From positions 72,191,617-72,255,616 of the forward strand of contig NC_087063.1 in NCBI RefSeq assembly GCF_963678635.1: 64,000 nt of DNA, written 5' to 3'. The translations under genes and the position numbers were made by a program. The notes beneath the pieces were generated by a model. It was not told where the DNA came from. It made no database searches and saw nothing but the letters and a program-made list of their open reading frames with translations. This stretch comes from Symsagittifera roscoffensis (taxonomy: Eukaryota; Xenacoelomorpha; Acoela; Convolutidae). This document shows, piece after piece, positions 9,294 through 18,800 of this stretch (positions within the stretch are counted from its first letter, which is position 1; every line of letters starts with the position of its first letter).

Positions 9294-11099
9294 TTAGTCG
9301 TCGGGGAAAAAACCGTGGGGGAAGATGTCGTGGATGAGGTCGGAATTTGTTAGTAGTTTAGCTAAGATGCGGATGATATTTTTAGTCTGAAGCAGTGGCC
9401 AAAGCAATTGAAGTGCCTTAATAGTGGTTAGTTCTTCAGTGCCAACTGCAAACTCATAAGGTGTGTTTTGGATTAGATTATATAATTTGTGATTGAATTT
9501 AGTGTTGTGGATGAATTCTAAAATTGGGATTTCTATGGGTTGTACAAACTCGTGCGGGAGAAGGAAGGGTCGGGATTCTTCGGCGTTGAAGGTCTTGGTG
9601 ATGGGACAGAAGATGTACATTTGGGTTATGGGGTCATAATTACGAAGAATACCATGAAGGTTAGTATCTTTAATGCAATATGTGAAATTTAGGAAAAATG
9701 GTGAAGTGTATTTGGAATTAATGAATTGAAAACGATGGTGTGGTTGTCTAGAGGGTGTGTGTAGGTCAAAGTTATTTTGGATGAAGCGATAATAACTATA
9801 TGTGTGGGTTTGTTTAGTGCGCAACATAATATCGTGTGAGCAGTGTAAATCTCTTTCGTGTGGTGCAAGGAAATGAAAGGTTAGTGAAAATATTTGGAAG
9901 CGTTCTTTAAAACTTTCGTATGCTTGTGTGTCTGTTAGTGCTTCTGAAATAATGTGATCAAACTTTCGGTCGAAGATGTTTAGTGTAAATATATATGGTG
10001 TCTTGATGAAAAATTTCTCAGTAATTTGTGGATTAGCGAAGCGATCGTCGTCTAAGAATTGATCTTGGTTAGCTCTGATGATGTTGTGATCATAGTATTC
10101 GAGTGTATATTCGTTAGCTCTAGGTGCAGTGTGTGTTTTTAGTGATTTTTTATATCCAACGTAAGTAAATTGTCTACCGGTTAGTGGTGTAGTGAGTCGA
10201 TATAGCATGTCCGTATTTCGCTCTATATCGATGTGAGTGTTAGATAAAGGTAAGCAAAGAGGGTTAGTAAAATGATAATATGAGGTCCAAGAGAGAGTGG
10301 GCATTAAAACGTATTCATCTACAAAGTTGCGTGTTTCGTTAGTGTCGTGGGGGGTGTTTAAGGTGTATTGTGGGAATGAGGGTAAGGTGATGGCTAAAAA
10401 TTCTTTTGTGTTAGTATGCTTGGGGTGGTTGATGTATTCACGGGCTGTTCCTGGTTTTGCTGGGAAAGGATGGTTGGGGAACTTTCTTTTAAAAGTGCGG
10501 TAAGCTCTATTAGTATTGTGTGAAGATTCAGTTGATATGGATGATGGTGCTAATGATTCAGTATAATTTGAAGAGGGTGTAGGGGTAGGGGGGTTGGATG
10601 AATTTATTGTGGAGGAGATTTGGTTTATGGTTGGGGTATTAAGGTGGTAGGGTTGTTGTTGAAGGGTAATAAAATTATCTAGCTCTGGGGAGATTCGGGG
10701 GGTGTCTGGAGAATGAGATGATTGGTCAGAATGGTATGAGGAGTAGGTTGGGGTAACTTGGGAAGCATAAGAGGGTGTGGGGGTGATTGGGTCTGGGTTA
10801 TTGGATAATATGGGTTGAAAAGGGGGTTGAGAAAAATTAGAAGAGTTATGAAAATTATTGGATGGGGATGGTTCTGAGTCGGCAAATTCATCGGGGGTTT
10901 CAATATTCGGGTTATTGAGTTGTGAGATGGAATATAAAACTGAGATGTGTGAATTAGTGTCGGAATTCATGCCTGATGTTACATTACTAGATGGAAAATC
11001 GGGTGGCGGAAAAGCAAAAAGTGGTATTATTGGGAATGTAGAGGTAAGATTGGTTGGGTGGGAATTTGATCGGTGTAGTGATCCAAGTTGGCGGCTCAT
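9294..11099 (-). CDS. Retroelement ORF of unknown function, 601 aa
   Basis: Starts with ATG at 11099, overlapping the env stop as ATGA. The protein has two parts. Residues 1 to about 205 are rich in Ser, Pro, Thr and Asn and look disordered. The remaining about 400 residues are of mixed composition (FVDEYVLMPTLSWTSYYHF, FLAPHERDLHCSHDIMLRTK) and probably folded. I see no signal peptide or membrane segment and no family that I recognise. As the most 3' gene of a retrovirus-like element it occupies the place of an accessory protein. The frame is fully open, so it is probably under selection or very recent. Confidence 0.85.
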   Translation of the reverse strand: MSRQLGSLHRSNSHPTNLTSTFPIIPLFAFPPPDFPSSNVTSGMNSDTNSHISVLYSISQLNNPNIETPDEFADSEPSPSNNFHNSSNFSQPPFQPILSNNPDPITPTPSYASQVTPTYSSYHSDQSSHSPDTPRISPELDNFITLQQQPYHLNTPTINQISSTINSSNPPTPTPSSNYTESLAPSSISTESSHNTNRAYRTFKRKFPNHPFPAKPGTAREYINHPKHTNTKEFLAITLPSFPQYTLNTPHDTNETRNFVDEYVLMPTLSWTSYYHFTNPLCLPLSNTHIDIERNTDMLYRLTTPLTGRQFTYVGYKKSLKTHTAPRANEYTLEYYDHNIIRANQDQFLDDDRFANPQITEKFFIKTPYIFTLNIFDRKFDHIISEALTDTQAYESFKERFQIFSLTFHFLAPHERDLHCSHDIMLRTKQTHTYSYYRFIQNNFDLHTPSRQPHHRFQFINSKYTSPFFLNFTYCIKDTNLHGILRNYDPITQMYIFCPITKTFNAEESRPFLLPHEFVQPIEIPILEFIHNTKFNHKLYNLIQNTPYEFAVGTEELTTIKALQLLWPLLQTKNIIRILAKLLTNSDLIHDIFPHGFFPDD

Positions 11100-13714
11100 C
11101 GTGGGCTAAAAAAATGATTATTTTGAGACTGAAAAGCGGTGGTATGGGGTTGTTCAATAATTTGTTCATAAGTATTATCATCTTGTGACTGGTGTGTCAT
11201 TATATGTTGAATGGGACTTTGTGATGTGGTGAGTCGAAAATTTGGATTATGTGTGATGGCTAAGTTTCGAAAATTTCGTGGGACTAGGGATAGTGGATGG
11301 TTATTTGGTAGGGGTGGTATTTGTGGTGCCGTTGGCGTTATGTCTACATTGTTATGTTCTTCGTCGTATGTATTTTGTCGTGTTGTTATTTTTGTGTTAT
11401 ATTCCTTTATTTGTGCGTCTAAAAGAATTTTGTTTATAGATGTAGAAAAGATTCCAAAAAATCCTGCAAAGAGTATGCGTGCTACACTTGCTTGTCGATT
11501 GACCTGTGTGTGTATAGTACATGTGTTGTAGATTCCTTTTAAAAGTGAGAAAAGAAATCCAATAAAGTTAAACATTGCGTATAAAATAGTCAATTTTTCT
11601 AAGATGTAGTAGGGCCATCCTAGAAAATCTAGGATCTCATTTTTGAGTGTAACAAAGCTAAAAATGTTAATTGGTGATATATCTTGGGGACGGTATTTTT
11701 CACCGTTTAGATATATATAATCTTTAATGTCTTTAAAATATCCGCTATAGTCTTGCGTGTAGATATCGGCAAATCCTGCGGTTTCTGCAAGTTTGCGTAA
11801 ATTTTGGTCTATTGATTGTCTTTGTATAGTGTCCATTTGTGTTAATAATTCTTGGAATTGTTGTGTTCTAATGTGATGTTGAATATCTGATTTTGAATAG
11901 ATTCCTATTGATTGTAAGTCTATATTTGGGTTTCGAGCAATAGCGCGAATGCTTTCTGGTGAAAATTTTTTGAGTGATTGCATTAATGTGGGATATGGAG
12001 TGAGAAGATAATATTTATTTTCATCAGGGTTTAGTTGTACTACATTGTGGCTGTTTTCTGATCCACATGGGACTGCGGTATCCCAGAAATAGGTTCTTCG
12101 TGAAAGTGTATCCACGAAATGTACTTTATTCTTATAAAAGATAGGGATTCTTTTATAACATCGTTTATCTTCAAAAACGTATAGTGGTGATACTTTTTTA
12201 GTACAAGTATAAAACCATAAGATGTTTCCTTCATAGTCTAAAAAATTTGATCTATTTCCAGATAATAAGTATCCTGCATAGGGTATTTTTAATACTGCTA
12301 GTGCAAGTGATTGTAATATTTGTGTTCGTTCTAATTCGCATAGGTGGTGTAGTGTTTCTAATTCGGAGAGTGACATTTCTTGAAAAATTCGGCTAATTGT
12401 ATAATCTAGTTTCATATCTAAATGAATATCATAGTGGATATTACCGAAATATGTAGTATTCATTAGTGATAATTCTTGTAAGCGTGTGCTTCTGGTGTCA
12501 TGGGGTTTTAGATGTCCACCAGGTTGTCCGTTGCTTTTTTCAAAATTAACTGGTATATAGGATGTTCCTTCGTTTAGAGGATGACCTGTGGCATATGGGT
12601 CGATTTTTACTTTTCCAGTGGTCATGTCGAATCCTTTTTCGTATTCAACTAATATTTCAGAATATTGTGTTCTGTGAAGTGGATTCCTGTATTTACATGC
12701 AAGTTCTGTTTCTTGATATATTTGGAAACGTGTCAATTTGTTTTCTATATTGTCTATGTTTCTAAAATTAGAACTTAGTTTTCGTGATGGATGGACTTGT
12801 TCATATGGAATTGATTGTATAAAATATTTTTCGTGAAATTTTATCATACGAGCGTGTATTTTTGCTACTTGAAATGTTGTACATGTATCTTCGGGGAACC
12901 AAACAATTGTTGCTTGTGTTCTCGTTGTAGGGTCGCAATAACCTTGATCATTTTTACAAGGTAATCGGATTCCTTGATAGATCATTGTATTATCTGATAA
13001 ATCTCGTGTTAGTTGTATTTTTTCGAGTTGTATTTTCCAATCAAAAAACATTATTTCTTGGTATCCTTTATTTTTTGTGTCTGCTTTGCAGTTTGATGGG
13101 TCATTTATACCAATGTGTGGTATCCAATGTTTATCGTGTAGGTCATAGGTTAATCGTCCGTGTGCGCCGTTATACGGGTATTTTTCGTCTAGTTTTATAT
13201 GTCCTTGGTGTCTTTCAAGTTGTGATTGATGTACAGAGTCTGAAAAAACTTGAAAATTAACTAACTTTCTTGCGGAGTTTTTATTTTGTGTGATGTTTAG
13301 TCTAAGTAATTCATTTTTACAATCGTCGGGATTGAGATGTAAAAGACGTTCTATATTACTTTGATAGAATGATTCATGGTCAAGTCGGTTTTTGTTTCCA
13401 TTCGAGACTTGTGAACAATGTACTTTCTTTTCGGAAAATGTTGCTGTGAATTTATAACCTGTAACTGTTGTTGCTCGGGCTTTTGAATAGAGTGTTGCTA
13501 TTACATCTGTGGTTTCTATAGCTTGTGGTTCGGTTTCACATTGTGATACTTGATTTATTGCATATTTGTGTAGTGTTTTTTGTTCATTTTCTTCACAATC
13601 GTAATGTGTTACTAATAAATCTTGTGGTCCTGTACGAGGGGAAGGGTTTATGTTTTGATTTGAGATTACTAGAAAAAGGAGTTGGAGAAAAATTAATAAT
13701 TTTAGAATATACAT
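11096..13714 (-). CDS. env: Env-like glycoprotein of the retroelement (872 aa)
   Basis: Begins with a clear signal peptide (MYILKLLIFLQLLFLVIS). The large ectodomain has many cysteines, among them C40, C59 and C100, and N-glycosylation sites (NIT, NTT, NRS). A hydrophobic stretch lies at about residues 700-725 (FNFIGFLFSLLKG) and a second at about 744-758 (ILFAGFFGIFSTS); a cytoplasmic tail of about 110 residues follows. The N-terminal arrangement YDC - YAINQVSQC - V.ATLY - GYKFTATF - HC resembles the start of chuvirus-type (gB-like, class III) glycoproteins found in other invertebrate retroelements; this is my inference from the cysteine spacing. The start overlaps the preceding ATG-less frame by 13 nt and the end overlaps the next ORF by 4 nt. 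Confidence 0.85.
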   Translation of the reverse strand: MYILKLLIFLQLLFLVISNQNINPSPRTGPQDLLVTHYDCEENEQKTLHKYAINQVSQCETEPQAIETTDVIATLYSKARATTVTGYKFTATFSEKKVHCSQVSNGNKNRLDHESFYQSNIERLLHLNPDDCKNELLRLNITQNKNSARKLVNFQVFSDSVHQSQLERHQGHIKLDEKYPYNGAHGRLTYDLHDKHWIPHIGINDPSNCKADTKNKGYQEIMFFDWKIQLEKIQLTRDLSDNTMIYQGIRLPCKNDQGYCDPTTRTQATIVWFPEDTCTTFQVAKIHARMIKFHEKYFIQSIPYEQVHPSRKLSSNFRNIDNIENKLTRFQIYQETELACKYRNPLHRTQYSEILVEYEKGFDMTTGKVKIDPYATGHPLNEGTSYIPVNFEKSNGQPGGHLKPHDTRSTRLQELSLMNTTYFGNIHYDIHLDMKLDYTISRIFQEMSLSELETLHHLCELERTQILQSLALAVLKIPYAGYLLSGNRSNFLDYEGNILWFYTCTKKVSPLYVFEDKRCYKRIPIFYKNKVHFVDTLSRRTYFWDTAVPCGSENSHNVVQLNPDENKYYLLTPYPTLMQSLKKFSPESIRAIARNPNIDLQSIGIYSKSDIQHHIRTQQFQELLTQMDTIQRQSIDQNLRKLAETAGFADIYTQDYSGYFKDIKDYIYLNGEKYRPQDISPINIFSFVTLKNEILDFLGWPYYILEKLTILYAMFNFIGFLFSLLKGIYNTCTIHTQVNRQASVARILFAGFFGIFSTSINKILLDAQIKEYNTKITTRQNTYDEEHNNVDITPTAPQIPPLPNNHPLSLVPRNFRNLAITHNPNFRLTTSQSPIQHIMTHQSQDDNTYEQIIEQPHTTAFQSQNNHFFSPR

Positions 13715-14835
13715 GTGTATGATAATCCTGAGTATGGATTATAAAATGTAATGTAGCCAATTGTGTTTTTGGTATATCTGTCGTATTTGTATATTACTTC
13801 AGTAGTTATAAACGGTGGTGGTAGTGATTGAGCTGTTATGTTAGGTGGATTTAATGGGTAGGGATGTTGGGTAATATTATTTAACTTAACTGTGATTTCA
13901 AACTTTAATTGTAAACTGTTTTGTTGGAGTATTTGAATATTGTGATCACGGATATCGTTGTGAATATCTTGGCGATATTGTAATCTATTAAGTGCCCAGT
14001 TATGAAGGCGGTTACTTTCTTGATGTTGTCCAAATAGTGGTGGAGGTGCTGTAAATGTATTCCAATCTAGTCTTAAAGGAATATTTATTGATGATTGTTC
14101 TCGATATCTGGCGTCGAGATTATTTGGAAAATTTAAGTTAAAGGGTGGTGGTGAAAACTGGCTTATTGATGGTGTTGATGGTAGTGATAATGTTTCTGGT
14201 AGTGATGAGGATGTTGTTGTATCCGTAGAAATATCTATGGGGTCATTGACTAAATTTGGTTCACCTTGTGTAAATGAATGTGTAGTCCAATATGGGAATC
14301 GTGATGTTTGGTTTGTGGGGTTGAAAGGATTTTCACGTATTTGCTCAGATGTTGGTGTTGAACCTAAGTAATCTGATGGTAGGCTTGAGGTGCTACGTTG
14401 TGAAAGAAGCGTAGGGGTTTCTGGTAATATACCAATGGGGTTTTCTGGAGTGTTTTGTGATGGGGATTGAGGTATATCAAAATGAACTCGGGGAGTTTGA
14501 AAATTTCTGTTTCGTCGAGGATGTATAATTTGTCTATTTATTTCGACTGTATTTTGGTTTTGACTAGAATTTTTTATTCTACTTAGTTCTTGTGGTAGTG
14601 TTGGATATAGGTTATATGTTGGTTCGCTTAAAGGTGCTTGTCGTTGAACTGGTTCTAGTGGTTCTGATAAACGAGCATGTCGTTCTTCAAAAGTGTATGG
14701 ATTGTCTTGAAAAGAAATTCGTGTAGATGTTTGAGAATTTTGAGTAGTTGAAGGTGGTGTTTGGTTATCTTGGGATGATGTCGGTGAAGACTGATTCTGT
14801 GACTGTTGGGTAGCAATTTTTGATGGTTTTTTGAA
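13702..14835 (-). CDS. ATG-less open frame of 377 codons upstream of env
   Basis: The frame opens after TAATAA (14841-14836) and stays open to TAA at 13704-13702, 13 nt inside env. No ATG occurs anywhere in it. Composition is Ser/Pro/Thr/Gln/Asn-rich at the start (PSKIATQQSQNQSSP), with a better-ordered C-terminal third (RLHNWALNRLQYRQDIHND). It must be read through splicing, frameshifting from the 62-aa ORF (offset of two bases), a non-ATG start, or not at all. An open frame of this length with coding-like composition is unlikely by chance in AT-rich DNA. Function unknown. Confidence 0.7.
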   Translation of the reverse strand, partial: FKKPSKIATQQSQNQSSPTSSQDNQTPPSTTQNSQTSTRISFQDNPYTFEERHARLSEPLEPVQRQAPLSEPTYNLYPTLPQELSRIKNSSQNQNTVEINRQIIHPRRNRNFQTPRVHFDIPQSPSQNTPENPIGILPETPTLLSQRSTSSLPSDYLGSTPTSEQIRENPFNPTNQTSRFPYWTTHSFTQGEPNLVNDPIDISTDTTTSSSLPETLSLPSTPSISQFSPPPFNLNFPNNLDARYREQSSINIPLRLDWNTFTAPPPLFGQHQESNRLHNWALNRLQYRQDIHNDIRDHNIQILQQNSLQLKFEITVKLNNITQHPYPLNPPNITAQSLPPPFITTEVIYKYDRYTKNTIGYITFYNPYSGLSYTCIF

Positions 14836-14843
14836 TTATTACT

Positions 14844-15032
14844 TTAGTGAGAAATTTTGTGTTTATTATAATATTCTTCCAAAAAAAGAATTAGAAGGAC
14901 TGTTGCTAGGGCAAATGTGAGGATTGCTTTCTTTATACATTTACAGATGTTCAAAATGAGGGATGATAAGAATGCTATGAAAATTACAAACAATAAAAAA
15001 ATATCGGTTCTACTGAAAATTGTTCGTATCAT
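14844..15032 (-). CDS. Small membrane protein ORF b (62 aa) of the retroelement
   Basis: Starts at an ATGA that is also the stop of the preceding 76-aa ORF. Two hydrophobic stretches (IFLLFVIFIAFLSSLIL and AILTFALATVLLILFL) flank a Cys/Lys turn (CKCIKK), which predicts a two-pass hairpin membrane protein. The size and layout recall viroporins, but no family is recognised. Ends 8 nt before the ATG-less frame opens. Confidence 0.6.
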   Translation of the reverse strand: MIRTIFSRTDIFLLFVIFIAFLSSLILNICKCIKKAILTFALATVLLILFLEEYYNKHKISH

Positions 15033-15259
15033 TTAGACAAGTTGTATAAATCGTACCTGTGGATATAATCAAGGGTTTTGGAAAGTTGGAGGAATAGTTC
15101 GAGAATAGTGTAGAAAATTAAAAAAATGTTACAAAAAATGATTAGGATTATTAGAAAAGATTCAAGTATATCAAAAAGAAATATTATAAAGGTTTCAAGT
15201 ATTGTAAAAAAATGTTTAAGATTTATGAGTATTTGAGTAACTGATTGAGAGAAGAGCAT
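15029..15259 (-). CDS. Small membrane protein ORF a (76 aa) of the retroelement
   Basis: Very hydrophobic, rich in Ile, Leu and Phe, with a long core (FIIFLFDILESFLIILIIFC) and a polar C-terminus (RYDLYNLSK). Its stop overlaps the next ORF's start as ATGA, the arrangement typical of termination-reinitiation. No ortholog is known to me. Confidence 0.55.
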   Translation of the reverse strand: MLFSQSVTQILINLKHFFTILETFIIFLFDILESFLIILIIFCNIFLIFYTILELFLQLSKTLDYIHRYDLYNLSK

Positions 15260-15857
15260 TTAAGAAATGATCTCTTGGTCGAATATTTTTTGCTGTTTGA
15301 GGCGATTTTCTAGTGTGGTCGGATTATTTATTAGTTTTTTGACAAGTGGGTTGAGTTTTGTAAAAAATTGTTGGGGGCAATTTTCATGGTGACTGGGAGG
15401 TCGTCTTTTTCTTTATTTTTGTTTGTCAAATGATCCGGGGTATGGTGAGATTTTTATACTTTAGGCTAATTAAAATGTTCATTTTGTTACTTTAGGCTAA
15501 GTTAACAAATTTGCTTTGGGGGTATTCGTGGTCTGAGTTGGGGAAATATTGTTGATCTTTGGGTTATTAGATAAGGGAGGGGTACGGTATTATGGTGATA
15601 TTTATTTTAGTTGTCAAGTTGGAGTGGTTTGCTTATTTTTGACCTGGAGGTCGTAAAGTTATAGTTATAGATGTGCCTGGAGTTCTATATGATTCGTCTA
15701 ATTGGTCTTAGTTTGAGTTAGAGAAAGTGACGGATTGGATGAATCCTATTGGTCTATTTTGAACTAGAATTATTGCGTACTTGTCAGCATGTTATTTTGA
15801 AAAATGTAAATGAAAAATGTTTCGAAGGTTTCAAGATTGTGAAGTATAATGTTAAAA
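15260..15857 (-). other. Non-coding spacer between pol and the small ORFs
   Basis: About 600 nt without a long frame on the element's strand. It may hold a splice acceptor for a subgenomic env RNA, but I cannot point to one. Confidence 0.4.
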
Positions 15858-18800
15858 TTACTTTTGAAATTCCACTTTCTTTAAAATTTTAGATTGGGGG
15901 ATGAATATTTTATAGTTTTTACGTGGTTGATTTCGGAGTCTTGTTGTTTTTCTATTTTCTGATTTGTCGATTTGTTCTTGGGGTATTATTTGTTCGGTCA
16001 TTTTTCTATTTTTTCTTTGTTTTGGGGATTCTTTATGGTTTTGTGTATTGTTTTTGGTGGCGGTTGGTTTTGTGTTTTGATTTTCGGTGGGGTTATCATT
16101 TTGTTCTGTGTTTTTCAGATGTGGTTCATTTTGAATGATTTTTAATCCTGTGAAAGAATATAATTGAGTTAATTCGCGGAGTGCGTATTCTTTTGGGTAA
16201 TAAGGTAATAGGTTGTTTCGATGTTGAACGATTTCTTTTTTGTTTGAGTCGGTAATTTTATATGTGACATCAGTGGGTTTTGCAATTATTTGGTATGGTC
16301 CTTTTCGAAGGGGTTGTAATTTTTTAGAAATTCCTTTTTGTGTATTAAAATTAGGTATTAAAACAAATGTTCCAATTTTTAATTCGGAGGCTGGTGTAAA
16401 ACGTGAATTGATTTGTTCATTAATGTTTTGTCTTTGTAATAACTTTTTTGTTATTTTTTGATAAATTTCATTGTGTTTTTTATCTCTATGTAGAATCCAT
16501 TCGGTGTGTGTACCGGAGGCTAGTTTAAGAATTTGTGGGTGATGAAAATGATCTTCATCGTGTGTATGTAAAGGTAGGTTATAACAAATTGAGTCTTTAT
16601 TTGGTTGACAATAACCTTGTGCGTTTTTATGAGAATTCGCTGTAAACATTATTGGTTTGCGTGGCTTTTGGTTAAAAACCATTTCGTATGGTGACATTCC
16701 TAAAGTTGTCGTAATTTGTGAATTATACGCTAAGGGAAATAATTTTACATCTGCTGACCATTCGGTATATTTTGTATCATTTCCGTTGATGATACATCTA
16801 AGATATTCTTGTAATGAACGGTTCATACCTTCGACTAAGCCGTTTGTCCAAGGTGCATGAGATGTACGTGGTTTGTGTTTAATGTTATATAAATGACATA
16901 GTGTGATAATTTCATTGTTTATGAATTCTGTACCGTTGTCTGTAACTAAAATTTCTGGTAGTCCGAATTTTGCTATCCAGTGTTCATAGAGTGTTGTGTA
17001 AGCGTAATAAGCGTTACAATGTGGTACTGGGTTAAGTGCTACATAATGTGTAAATGCGTCAACAATTACCATAATGTAGGAGTTTCCTTCTGATGAGGGT
17101 GAAATTGGTCCTTTAGTATCAAATGAGATACGATGATTAAAGTACAAACTTTGTCCTTTAAAATCTTGTTTTTGTGCTATTTGTTTTTGATTTGGGTAAG
17201 GTTTATTTAGTTGACATACTATACAGTCATTGCATAGTACTTTTATCCAAATTGGTGCATTTGGGAAATAAAAGTTTTGTATAAAATTTGAATATGTTTT
17301 CTCTGATCCAGAGTGTCCTTTAATATTTTGTGTATGTGAAATATTAAAAGCTATAAGAATCATACTTAAAGGGAGACATGGAACTGTAGATTCATTTAGT
17401 TTGTATTCTAGAAGGTCTGTGTTTTCGTTAATTGTTGTATTATTGAATTTTCGAAAATATCGGAGGAGTGTTTTATTTCCTAAAATAGTTGTATCTGCCT
17501 TGACGGGTTTAGTTTTATTTTTGTGCCATGATTTTAGTTGTCTAATTACTGGGTCAAGATTTTGGTATTGTTTCAATGTTGAAATTGTAATTGTTTCTGT
17601 TGGGGGGAGAAATATGTTTTCGATTTCTAATTTAGATAAGGGTATTGTATCAAGTGGGTCGTGAAGGTCAAAAACTTGATTTATTGTGTATTTTGAATCA
17701 TTTGTTTGTGGTCCTGATAAATTTATTTTATCAGTTAAATCTTCTTTTTCAATTAGTGGAAAATGGTCTTTCTTAGGCGGGTGTTGTTTTGTTCGTTTTT
17801 GTTGGGTGTTATTTTTTATCCATTGAGAATATGGGATTGGTTTGAAAGTTGATGTTCCAAGTAAATCAACTTCATAATGATTATTTTGACAATCTAAATA
17901 AAGTGGGAAATGTTGTAAATTATTTATTTGTGATTGTTCAATATCAGTTTTTACTGCATATTTGCATTCCAATCGGGGTGATGTTTCGTTTTCTGCAAGG
18001 TAGAATTTTATGTTTTTGGGTATTTCAACTGTTGTTTTTCGTGTAAGTAATTCAGGTGGTGTATTTCGACTTAAGGTGTCTGGTAATGCAAGATTTTTTC
18101 CTGCAGTCCAAACTATATGTAAGTTTGGAAATTTCATTAGAATTAGTTGAAATCTATAAACTCGGTGGTTTGGATTAGACTTTTGTGTAAAAAGAAAAAT
18201 GATTGGTTTATGGTCTGTGAATAGAACTGTGGGATGTTTTGATCCAAGTATCAGAAATTCATATTCTGTCAGTGTATATATTATGGCTGTACATTCTCTC
18301 ATTAGAGTTGAGAGTCGTAGCTCTGCTTGAGTGAATAATCGAGAATTTGCTGATATGAGGTTCATTTTATTTGTACCATTATGTGATTGTAATAGTGCTG
18401 CACCGATGCCAAAGTTCGAAGCATCGCACATTGCATAAAATGGTTGATTTGAATCTGGAATTGTGTTTGAAATTTGTTCAGTTAAAAGTTTCTTTATTTC
18501 TTCAAATCGTGTTTGATGTTCTGTGTTCCATTCAAAATTATTTTGTTGTCTAAGGATGTTATAAAATGGTCGTAGATATAATTGCATTTTATAAACATAT
18601 TTACTTAAAAAGTTTAACATTCCAAGGAATTCTTGGATTTTCTTTTTATTTGTTGGTGGTTGAAGTTTTTGAATAGCGTCAATGCGTGATTTCAATGGAG
18701 TGATTGTTTTTCTTTCTATATTATGTCCTAAGAATTTAACTCTTGTCAAAAAGAAGTGTGATTTATCGGGGGCGGCCTTCAGATTTTCGTTCTGAAGTAT

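Noticed and set aside
10297-11531. Several plus-strand frames of 60-120 codons across the retroelement
   Set aside because: Shadows of the minus-strand env and 601-aa genes; rich in Cys/Phe/Val because the sense strand is G-poor.
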